Below are positions 1-4,587 of a stretch of 5,035 nucleotides of DNA, piece after piece. The DNA is from Pseudomonadota bacterium. Its GTDB lineage: Bacteria; Pseudomonadota; Gammaproteobacteria; Burkholderiales; SG8-39. Within the stretch, counting starts at the first letter, position 1. Each line of letters starts with the position of its first letter. A program made the position numbers and the translations under genes. The notes under the pieces are model-generated. The model was not told the origin of the DNA. It worked only from the letters and a program-made list of their open reading frames with translations, and did no database searches. The stretch is taken from positions 1-5,035 of the forward strand of contig JAKAIH010000246.1 of the NCBI GenBank assembly GCA_021825225.1. The letters run 5' to 3'.

Positions 1-1
1 A

Positions 2-97
2 CCTTTCATTTGGACCAAGAGCGCTCGCGACATCCTGCAGAAGGTCATCCGCGCCAATGCTCGCTTAAGTTCCAAACAGAATGCAACACTACACTAG
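2..97 (+). pseudogene. C-terminal end of an IS630-family transposase (cut by the window edge)
   Basis: Reading from base 2, the frame gives 31 codons ending in TAG at 95-97. The peptide begins PFIWTKSARDILQKV and ends SSKQNATLH. A Pro-Phe-x-Trp-Thr-Lys motif followed by a short basic helix is typical of the extreme C-terminus of IS630/Tc1-mariner-type DDE transposases, where it lies just after the catalytic domain. The DDE residues would lie upstream, outside the window, so I cannot tell whether the copy is intact or broken. The right end of the element should fall within about the next 80 bases, before the hipA stop at 181, but I could not recognise its terminal repeat. The gene is convergent with hipA. 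The family call rests on motif memory only, and a different DDE transposase family is possible. Confidence 0.65.
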
Positions 98-180
98 TAA
101 CCCAAGTATCGACCATTAATTGACTGAGGTGACCTTCGAGCCAATGGCTGCCGAGTCGCGCCTAGAAGATGAGCGATTTG
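98..180. other. Short convergent intergenic gap, probable right end of the insertion sequence
   Basis: This gap separates the transposase stop (97) from the hipA stop (181). It contains a short perfect-arm palindrome at 139-149 (AGCCA-A-TGGCT). No hairpin followed by a T-run is visible on either strand, so no intrinsic terminator can be called for hipA or the transposase. The terminal inverted repeat of the element should be here, but its partner end is outside the window. Confidence 0.35.
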
Positions 181-1434
181 CTATTTCCTTATCCGCAGCA
201 GATCGGAGAGCCCGCCCCAATGGCGGTACAGTCGGTCACGCATGTTTTCCGGGAGGCCGATATCCCGAATAATTCCGGGCCACGCCTTGCGGGCGCTTGT
301 CACAGTCTCCTTCACGATGTCCAGCACGAACTTCGGCGGGGCTTCCATGCGGCGGGCGAGGCGGTCGAAATGCGATTCATCAATGGATGCAAAACGCTTT
401 TCTCCGCCCAGATTGAGGGCCAGGCTGTCGTTCTGGACGTAGTGAATGGTCGACACCAGGTCGTATGCCGGTGATAAGCGAGGCGTGACTTTGTCCTGAT
501 AGATCACCGACCAGTTCTTGAGATGGGCGTCGCCGTTGCCGACGAGAATGTTGACGACCAATCGCCGAATGAATTCTGCTAGCTGCTCGAAGCGGTCTGG
601 AAAGAGATCGAAGATCAGTCTGCCGACGGTGTCGTAGTTGGTCGCCTTGTATTCCTGGTCGCCATAGACGCTGAATACCTGCGCAAAGTCTTCGGCATGG
701 ACGCGGCCTTTCGCGGTGCGGTCATACCGTTTGATCGCATACGCCCAGGTTTCCCATTGCGGTATCGAGAGACCGGCAAGGTCGCCCAGATCAATATCAT
801 CGAGTTTCACCAGTTTGACTTCGGGCGTTTGTATTCCCGCGGCGGCTGCGAGCCGCATCATCGTGTATTCGTTCGCCGGGACGTTGGGATGGCTCGGGTG
901 TGGCGGTTTGACGATCCATTGCTCTTGGCCGTCTTCCAGAGTGAAGCGCCCGCCGTGCTCGATCATCGAGAACTTGAGCTGTGATCCACCCAGCGAAAAT
1001 TTGATCGCTGTCCCGTCTGGAACGGCGTGCGTGGTCCCTGGCCGGTAATTGACGGCGGCCTGCGGCAATTCATCTGCCGGAAGCGCGCGAATTGCGCCGG
1101 GCAGGCTCGCGCCCAGTGCCATGAGCAAGTCGAATTCGTGGTCGTGGTGGATCTTCAGTCGCTTGACCATGTATTCGCGCAGCACGCCTTCGGGCAACAG
1201 GTTGCTGAAGAAAGGCGGCAGCTTCATCCGGCTCGCATAAATTTCCCGCAGCTTGCGCTCAGTCGCTTCTTCATCTCCCGGCGTGTTGAAGGACAGGCTC
1301 AGGGTCGGCCGGCCGGGCCCCAGGTCGACGTAGCTGTCATCGAAGGCGAACAGGCTTTTGCCATCCGGAAAGCCGGTGAGGTGGCCGACCGGGACATCGC
1401 CGAGCAGTATCTTCAGGACGCGGGCATCAGCCAT
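181..1434 (-). CDS. hipA: HipA-family serine/threonine kinase toxin
   Basis: The 417-residue product has the architecture and usual length of HipA toxins. HipA kinases act in the cytoplasm; the E. coli founder phosphorylates glutamyl-tRNA synthetase and causes growth arrest, but the target here is unknown. Visible features are the N-terminal HipA domain ending in FFSNLLPEG (75-83), a Gly-rich segment FSLGGSQLK (146-154) whose Ser147 aligns with the autophosphorylated Ser150 of E. coli HipA, a WIVKPP strand with the likely ATP-binding Lys176, the catalytic loop GNGDAHLKN (299-307; Asp302, Asn307), and the metal-binding SPAYDL (321-326; Asp325). All key residues are present, so the kinase should be active. 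I chose the ATG at 1434 because MADARVLKIL matches the family N-terminus and overlaps the hipB stop by 8 nt, implying translational coupling. An in-frame ATG at 1548 would lie deep inside hipB. Confidence 0.93.
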   Translation of the reverse strand: MADARVLKILLGDVPVGHLTGFPDGKSLFAFDDSYVDLGPGRPTLSLSFNTPGDEEATERKLREIYASRMKLPPFFSNLLPEGVLREYMVKRLKIHHDHEFDLLMALGASLPGAIRALPADELPQAAVNYRPGTTHAVPDGTAIKFSLGGSQLKFSMIEHGGRFTLEDGQEQWIVKPPHPSHPNVPANEYTMMRLAAAAGIQTPEVKLVKLDDIDLGDLAGLSIPQWETWAYAIKRYDRTAKGRVHAEDFAQVFSVYGDQEYKATNYDTVGRLIFDLFPDRFEQLAEFIRRLVVNILVGNGDAHLKNWSVIYQDKVTPRLSPAYDLVSTIHYVQNDSLALNLGGEKRFASIDESHFDRLARRMEAPPKFVLDIVKETVTSARKAWPGIIRDIGLPENMRDRLYRHWGGLSDLLRIRK

Positions 1435-1756
1435 TTGTTGGCTCCTCGCCGTCCCGCATTTCATCGTCCGGGACCTGGTAGCGCTCGAGGAGGGAAGGGG
1501 GAGAGCTTGAAGGCGCCAGCCCGCGTTTTGCCTTGAGAACAGATTCAAGCTTTGCGGCGTCCTCCCGCGGAACGGGTATGAGTTCCACGTCGAGCGCCTG
1601 GGCCAGCTTCAGCAGGGTGGATAGCGTGACATCTGCCCCGCGCTCGAACACCGACACCTGCCGTTGCTGAATGCCGCTGCGGCGCGCAGCCTCGACTTGC
1701 GACAGGCCTAGGGCAAGCCGGCGCGCTCGTATGGTTTCGTGGAGAGTTGGTTTCAT
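1427..1756 (-). CDS. hipB: HipB-like XRE-family antitoxin
   Basis: This 109-residue cytoplasmic DNA-binding protein precedes hipA and overlaps it by 8 nt, the classic antitoxin-first order. Residues 7-60 form a helix-turn-helix of the XRE/Cro type: RARRLALGLSQVEAARRSGI supplies helices 1-2, and the recognition segment IQQRQVSVFERG follows. The next helix, TLSTLLKLAQALDVELIPVP, closes the domain in the way usual for HipB-type proteins. Residues 66-109 form a charged tail rich in Pro, Ser, Asp and Glu, probably flexible; such tails in HipB proteins can contact HipA or serve as protease targets. HipB proteins repress their own operon and neutralise HipA. No Shine-Dalgarno sequence precedes the ATG, and the promoter -10 ends only 7 nt upstream, so the message is probably leaderless. 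A plain XRE regulator is the only alternative, and the adjacent hipA argues against it. Confidence 0.9.
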   Translation of the reverse strand: MKPTLHETIRARRLALGLSQVEAARRSGIQQRQVSVFERGADVTLSTLLKLAQALDVELIPVPREDAAKLESVLKAKRGLAPSSSPPSLLERYQVPDDEMRDGEEPTNG

Positions 1757-1763
1757 TAAATGT

Positions 1764-1791
1764 ATTATAAGGAATATAAACGGACTGACAA
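1764..1791 (-). promoter_or_regulatory. hipBA promoter (sigma70-like)
   Basis: On the - strand a -35 TTGTCA (1786-1791, 5 of 6 consensus bases) is separated by 16 nt from a perfect -10 TATAAT (1764-1769). The -10 ends 7 nt before the hipB ATG, which puts the expected start of transcription at or next to the A of ATG. A leaderless or near-leaderless hipB mRNA would follow. Confidence 0.7.
1765..1779. promoter_or_regulatory. Candidate HipB operator (inverted repeat TTATA-N5-TATAA)
   Basis: Perfect 5-bp arms TTATA (1765-1769) and TATAA (1775-1779) flank AGGAA and overlap the -10 element of the hipBA promoter. E. coli HipB binds inverted repeats overlapping its own promoter, so a protein bound here would block RNA polymerase. 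The site is AT-rich and short, so chance cannot be excluded. Confidence 0.4.
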
Positions 1792-1825
1792 TACCTTTTT
1801 ATACATATTAATGCTCGACCCTGGC

Positions 1826-1846
1826 TTTGACTGCTATTGCGTCAAA
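1826..1846. repeat. Inverted repeat TTTGAC-N9-GTCAAA upstream of hipB
   Basis: Perfect 6-bp arms lie at 1826-1831 and 1841-1846. Inside them a further GC/GC pair can form around a TATT loop, leaving one bulged T, so the sequence could fold as an 8-bp stem. It lies 70-90 bp upstream of the hipB start. It could be a second operator, an end of a small element, or a hairpin. No T-run follows on either strand, so a terminator is unlikely. Confidence 0.35.
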
Positions 1847-1926
1847 TAGAAGCGATATGCGCCACTTTATAGGTGCGCTGCTGACGCCACTTGGCGGGCG
1901 GTCCCGTTAATCAATTTACGACCTGA

Positions 1927-2226
1927 TGCGGCGCGATCGGGCATTGGCGCTGCCCGCGGCCGGAAGCCGGCATCGTCGCCGCGCGTTCGCAGGTGATCGA
2001 AGCCGAATCCGCGATCGAGGCGTCGCGCGCCGCCGTGAAGCGGCTGCAGGTCGAAATCGCCGACGCAACGCTCAAGGCGCCCCGCGCCGGGCGCATTCAG
2101 CACCGCGTCGCGCAGCCGGGCGAAGTCCTGGGCAGTGGCGGCAAGCTGCTGACGCTGATCGACCTCAGCGACGTCTATATGAATTTCTTCCTGCCGGAAT
2201 CGACGGCCGGCAAGCTTGCGCTCGCC
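1927..2226 (+). pseudogene. Truncated HlyD-family membrane fusion protein (YhiI-like) remnant
   Basis: The frame is open from just after a stop codon at 1924-1926, with no good start; the only early start codon is a GTG at 1993 with no Shine-Dalgarno. Recognisable homology begins about 1963. It covers part of the coiled-coil hairpin (VIEAESAIEASRAAVKRLQV), then the lipoyl half-motif ATLKAPRAGRI with RVAQPGEVLGSGGKLL, then the start of the beta-barrel (DLSDVYMNFFLPES). This order is typical of periplasmic adaptor proteins of the YhiI type, which link an inner-membrane ABC exporter to an outer-membrane channel. The N-terminal membrane anchor, the first lipoyl half and the C-terminal barrel are all missing. 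The frame continues without a stop into a permease tail. Loss of the signal/anchor and of translation signals makes this a pseudogene. Confidence 0.8.
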
Positions 2227-2505
2227 GCCTTCCTGCCGGTGTTCACCGTCGCGAGCGTGCTGCTGCCGCTGCAGATCCTGTCGGGCGCCTCAACGCCGCG
2301 TGAAAGCATGCCGCTCATCGTGCAGAACATCATGCAGCTGGCGCCGACCACGCATTTCGTCAGCTTTGCGCAGGCGATCCTGTATCGCGGCGCGGGACTG
2401 GAGATCGTCTGGCCGCAATTTCTCGCCACCGCGGTGATCGGGGCGTTTTTCTTTGGCGGCGCATTGGTGCGCTTCCGCAAAGCGATCACCACCCAGCTGA
2501 GTTGA
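2227..2505 (+). pseudogene. C-terminal remnant of an ABC-2 type permease (YhhJ-like), fused in frame to the HlyD remnant
   Basis: This segment encodes about 93 residues ending in TGA at 2503-2505. It has a hydrophobic stretch (FLPVFTVASVLLPLQIL), the ABC-2 signature-like LSGASTPRESMP, then APTTHFVSFAQAILYRGAG, a last membrane span (FLATAVIGAFFFGGALV) and a basic tail ending FRKAITTQLS. This is the usual end of ABC-2 permeases encoded downstream of a YhiI-like fusion protein and an ATPase/permease fusion (RbbA/YhiH-like). Here the ATPase gene and some three quarters of the permease are gone. The join falls within roughly 2218-2252, where adaptor-type residues give way to a membrane span, and the reading frame is kept. 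Two separate export proteins cannot work as this stub, so it is most likely an inactive deletion scar. Confidence 0.8.
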
Positions 2506-2521
2506 CCGGACGCTGCGCGGC

Positions 2522-2580
2522 CTGCTTGAGTTTCGACCGAAGTGCGCTAGTGGCACAGGCCAGTGCCTGCTCAAGTACAG
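2522..2580. repeat. Nested inverted repeats (potential hairpin) downstream of the permease remnant
   Basis: The outer arms are CTGCTTGAG (2522-2530) and CTCAAGTACAG (2570-2580), which pair fully apart from a 2-nt bulge. Inside them GGCAC (2552-2556) and GTGCC (2563-2567) pair around a 6-nt loop. No T-run follows on the + strand, so it is not a standard intrinsic terminator. It could still slow transcription between the remnant and rubrerythrin, or be a leftover of an element end. Confidence 0.35.
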
Positions 2581-2585
2581 CCTCC

Positions 2586-2627
2586 ATGACATAAATCAAC
2601 GGCCTCCTGAAATTCTCCTGATACAAA
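2586..2627 (+). promoter_or_regulatory. Candidate FNR/ANR-activated promoter of rubrerythrin
   Basis: An FNR-like box ATGAC-ATAA-ATCAA (2586-2599) has a perfect right half-site and 3 of 5 bases in the left half of the TTGAT-N4-ATCAA consensus. An extended -10, TGA-TACAAA, has its hexamer at 2622-2627. If transcription starts near 2634, the box is centred at -41.5, the standard class II FNR position. The start codon follows at 2660. Two CTCCTGA copies 11 bp apart (2604-2610, 2615-2621) lie between the box and the -10. Regulation is inferred from sequence only. Confidence 0.45.
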
Positions 2628-2659
2628 GCTGCATAAACGACAACTGACCGAGGCGAGAC

Positions 2660-3238
2660 ATGGCAAGCAATATCAAGGGGACCCGGACTGAAAAGAACCT
2701 GCTTGCGGCCTTTGCCGGCGAATCGCAGGCGAGGAATAGGTACACGTTCTTTGCGGGTGCCGCGCGAAGAGATGGACTGATGCAAATCGCGGACATCTTT
2801 GAGGAAACTGCAGCGCAGGAAAAGGAGCACGCCCAGCGCTTCTTCAACTTTCTTGGCGGTGGGGACGTCGAAATTACCGCGATGTTTCCGGCAGGAGTAG
2901 TTGGCGCGACGCTGGAGAACCTCAAGGCCGCAGCCGCCGGCGAAGAACACGAATGGACAAGCCTGTACCCGGATTTCGCCAAAGTGGCGCGTGAGGAAGG
3001 ATTCAAGGATGTGGCTCTCGCGTTTGAACGCATCTCCATCGCGGAGAAGCAGCACGAGAAGCGCTACCGCGACCTCGCAAAGAACCTCGAGGAAGGACGC
3101 GTGTTCAAGCGAAACGGGAGCGTGACCTGGCGCTGCCGCAACTGCGGTTACCTGCATGAAGGGCCGGAGGCGCCGAAGGTCTGCCCGGCGTGCTTACATC
3201 CGCAGTCGTATTTTGAACTGCTGGGCGAGAACTGGTAG
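2660..3238 (+). CDS. rbr: Rubrerythrin
   Basis: This 192-residue cytoplasmic non-haem iron protein has the usual length and two-domain layout of classical rubrerythrin. Residues 1-145 form the ferritin-like four-helix diiron domain, with ligands in their expected contexts: Glu21 (GESQARNRY), Glu54 and His57 (QEKEH), Glu95 and Glu98 (GEEHEW), and Glu129 and His132 (AEKQH). Residues 157-192 form a rubredoxin-like Fe(Cys)4 domain with Cys159/Cys162 (CRNC) and Cys175/Cys178 (CPAC). Rubrerythrins reduce hydrogen peroxide to water with electrons from rubredoxin or NAD(P)H-dependent reductases, protecting cells at low oxygen. All ligands are intact. The ATG at 2660 is preceded by GAGG (2650-2653) at good spacing, and MASNIKGTRTEKNLL matches the family start. 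The FNR-like box upstream fits anaerobic or microaerobic control. No terminator separates it from the XRE gene. Confidence 0.95.
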   Translation: MASNIKGTRTEKNLLAAFAGESQARNRYTFFAGAARRDGLMQIADIFEETAAQEKEHAQRFFNFLGGGDVEITAMFPAGVVGATLENLKAAAAGEEHEWTSLYPDFAKVAREEGFKDVALAFERISIAEKQHEKRYRDLAKNLEEGRVFKRNGSVTWRCRNCGYLHEGPEAPKVCPACLHPQSYFELLGENW

Positions 3239-3299
3239 CCCGATCTTGGCCTTCTGCGCGGTAGGGAATCCGAACAATGCCAAAAAAGAGGGCAATCGC

Positions 3300-3773
3300 A
3301 TGTCAAATATCGCGGTAGCGCTGAGGCAGGAAATCACGCGGCTCGCTCGGCGGGAAGCGCGGAGTCTGACAAAATCCCTGCATAAAGTCTCATCTCAGTT
3401 TCGCCGGGACATTGCCGAGTTGAAGCGGCAGAACGCGAAGGCGCACGCTGAAATTGTCCGGCTTCAACGTCAGGCCCTCCAGGGTGGCGCGGCCCCGACC
3501 GCCGAAGGCGCTGTCGAGAACATCCGGTATTCGGCGGCGAGCGTGAAGGCCCAGCGCAAGCGCCTTGGCCTCTCGGCTGAGGACTTCGGGAAGCTGGTGG
3601 GCGTGTCCGGTCACACGGTGTACAAATGGGAGCACGGTGCGTCGCGACCGCGCAGCAGAAAGTTGGCGGCCATCGCCGCGGTGCGAAGCATCGAAAAGAC
3701 GGAAGCGAATGCGCGGCTGGCCGAACTGCAGGGGAAGTCGGCGGCAAAGCGAAAAAAGGCGGTCGCAAATTAG
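3300..3773 (+). CDS. XRE-type helix-turn-helix DNA-binding protein with coiled-coil N-terminus
   Basis: The 157-residue protein has three parts. Residues 1-60 are very basic and helical, with heptad-like spacing (FRRDIAELKRQNAKAHAEIV), suggesting a coiled coil. Residues 75-128 hold an XRE/Cro-like helix-turn-helix (SVKAQRKRLGLSAEDFGKLV, then VSGHTVYKWEHGASRPR as recognition region). The tail (130-157) is charged and Lys/Ala-rich, ending KRKKAVAN. The ATG at 3300 follows a clear AGAGG (3287-3291) at 8 nt, so I prefer it to an upstream in-frame start at 3156 that would overlap rubrerythrin. It lies 61 nt after the rubrerythrin stop on the same strand with no visible terminator, so co-transcription is likely. 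A role as local transcription regulator or nucleoid-type DNA binder is inferred; no partner toxin is adjacent. I do not recognise a named gene. Confidence 0.8.
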   Translation: MSNIAVALRQEITRLARREARSLTKSLHKVSSQFRRDIAELKRQNAKAHAEIVRLQRQALQGGAAPTAEGAVENIRYSAASVKAQRKRLGLSAEDFGKLVGVSGHTVYKWEHGASRPRSRKLAAIAAVRSIEKTEANARLAELQGKSAAKRKKAVAN

Positions 3774-3833
3774 TGGAATTGAAACCGCGGCGAACCGGAC
3801 CCTCATTTCGATTGCGGCAAGAAGACAGGTAGC

Positions 3834-3853
3834 GCTGCGTTGCATGGCGCAGC
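3834..3853. repeat. Inverted repeat GCTGCG-N8-CGCAGC between convergent genes
   Basis: Perfect 6-bp arms (3834-3839, 3848-3853) flank an 8-nt loop between the ends of the XRE gene and the rlpA-like gene. A hairpin here could act as a weak bidirectional transcription barrier, but neither strand shows the T-run of an intrinsic terminator. Confidence 0.3.
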
Positions 3854-3855
3854 CA

Positions 3856-3876
3856 GGCTCATTCGTCGGCTCATTC
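3856..3876. repeat. 12-bp tandem duplication at the rlpA stop codon
   Basis: GGCTCATTC occurs at 3856-3864 and again at 3868-3876, separated by GTC. Read on the - strand this is GAATGAGCC-GAC-GAATGAGCC, so the rlpA TGA is followed 12 nt later by a second in-frame TGA. Confidence 0.5.
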
Positions 3877-4545
3877 CTCCTTCACTTGTAGCGCCTCTAC
3901 CCGGACCTTCGCCGTGCCTTGGATGTAAAAGCCAAGCTTCTTGGCGGCTCCCATGCTGAGATCGATGATCCTCTGTCCCGACTTTGCATTGTGTGCACTC
4001 GGGAACGGTCCGCGGTCATTCACCCGCACGATGACCGATTTCCCGTTTTCAAGGTTCGTGACTTTGACGAACATGGGGAGGGGCAGGTACTTATGCGCCG
4101 CGGATAAGCCGCCAGGATTGAAGGCTTCGCCATTTGCGGTCATTCTGCCGCTCTCGTAGCCATACCACGATGCCAGTCCATCTTCTTTGTAATTCTTTGC
4201 TTTCTCGACCGACATGGGTACGTAACGGATTCCGCCGACCACATAGGGCGCGGTTTTTACGCGGTCCTGCCTAATGGCTTCCTTGACCGGAAGGCCGTCG
4301 ATGCTCTGGATTTCGTCGTGGGTCAACGCCCAGTCGATAGGCGCTTTCACCACTTCGAAGGTAAATTCGCCGATTTTGTAGATGACTCTTGTCGTACCGG
4401 CGACCACGACATAGGTTTTTTTTACGACCCAGACGCTTCCTTCCACCACGCCCTTGGCCGCGTGGTAAGGCACGGTGATCACCGCGCAGCCGACGGACAG
4501 TGCGCTGGCCACCAGGCAGACGAAAACTAATGCGAGCCGTCGCAT
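3871..4545 (-). CDS. rlpA: RlpA-like lipoprotein with double-psi beta-barrel domain
   Basis: The 224-residue product starts with a lipoprotein signal peptide (MRRLALVFVCLVASALSVGC) whose lipobox LSVGC places the acylated Cys at residue 20, so it is exported and membrane-anchored. Residues 100-125 carry the RlpA-type lead-in (YVVGGIRYVP ... GLASWYG). Residues 123-217 form the double-psi beta-barrel with TANGEAFN, AAHKYLPLP (His151), VNDRGPF (Asp177) and IDLS (Asp195), the residues expected for a lytic transglycosylase-type active site. RlpA proteins cleave peptidoglycan strands lacking stem peptides or assist septal wall processing. No C-terminal SPOR domain is present, so septal targeting by denuded glycan is not expected. 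The segment at 21-95 is unusually long and Val-rich. The gene follows the sensor kinase after 42 nt on the same strand. No clear Shine-Dalgarno precedes the ATG. Family is sure; biological role in this host is less so. Confidence 0.88.
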   Translation of the reverse strand: MRRLALVFVCLVASALSVGCAVITVPYHAAKGVVEGSVWVVKKTYVVVAGTTRVIYKIGEFTFEVVKAPIDWALTHDEIQSIDGLPVKEAIRQDRVKTAPYVVGGIRYVPMSVEKAKNYKEDGLASWYGYESGRMTANGEAFNPGGLSAAHKYLPLPMFVKVTNLENGKSVIVRVNDRGPFPSAHNAKSGQRIIDLSMGAAKKLGFYIQGTAKVRVEALQVKEE

Positions 4546-4587
4546 GGCGCAAGCGCGGCACGTGCGCCGGCAGCGTTTTCGAGCGCC

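Noticed and set aside
1027..1536. 169-residue open frame on the + strand across the 5' part of hipA
   Set aside because: It is antisense to well-conserved hipA and hipB codons, has low-complexity Arg/Gln-rich composition and no recognisable motif; it follows from the GC-rich coding strand.
1435..1548. Extended hipA start at 1548 giving a 455-residue protein
   Set aside because: The extra 38 residues lie inside hipB in another frame, show no HipA similarity, and the ATG at 1434 matches both the family N-terminus and the usual hipB-hipA overlap.
1861..1885. Possible hairpin GCGCCAC...GGTGCGC
   Set aside because: It pairs only with a bulged C and six base pairs around an AT loop, without a T-run; too weak to call a terminator or operator.
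1867..2103. Two - strand open frames over the HlyD remnant
   Set aside because: They lie opposite the recognisable membrane fusion protein sequence and have no motif of their own.
2486..3157. 223-residue open frame on the - strand opposite rubrerythrin
   Set aside because: The + strand encodes a rubrerythrin with all metal ligands in place; the antisense product has no recognisable domain.
3156..3299. Upstream in-frame extension of the XRE gene into rubrerythrin
   Set aside because: The added residues are an Arg-rich out-of-frame reading of the rubredoxin domain, and the ATG at 3300 has a clear Shine-Dalgarno.
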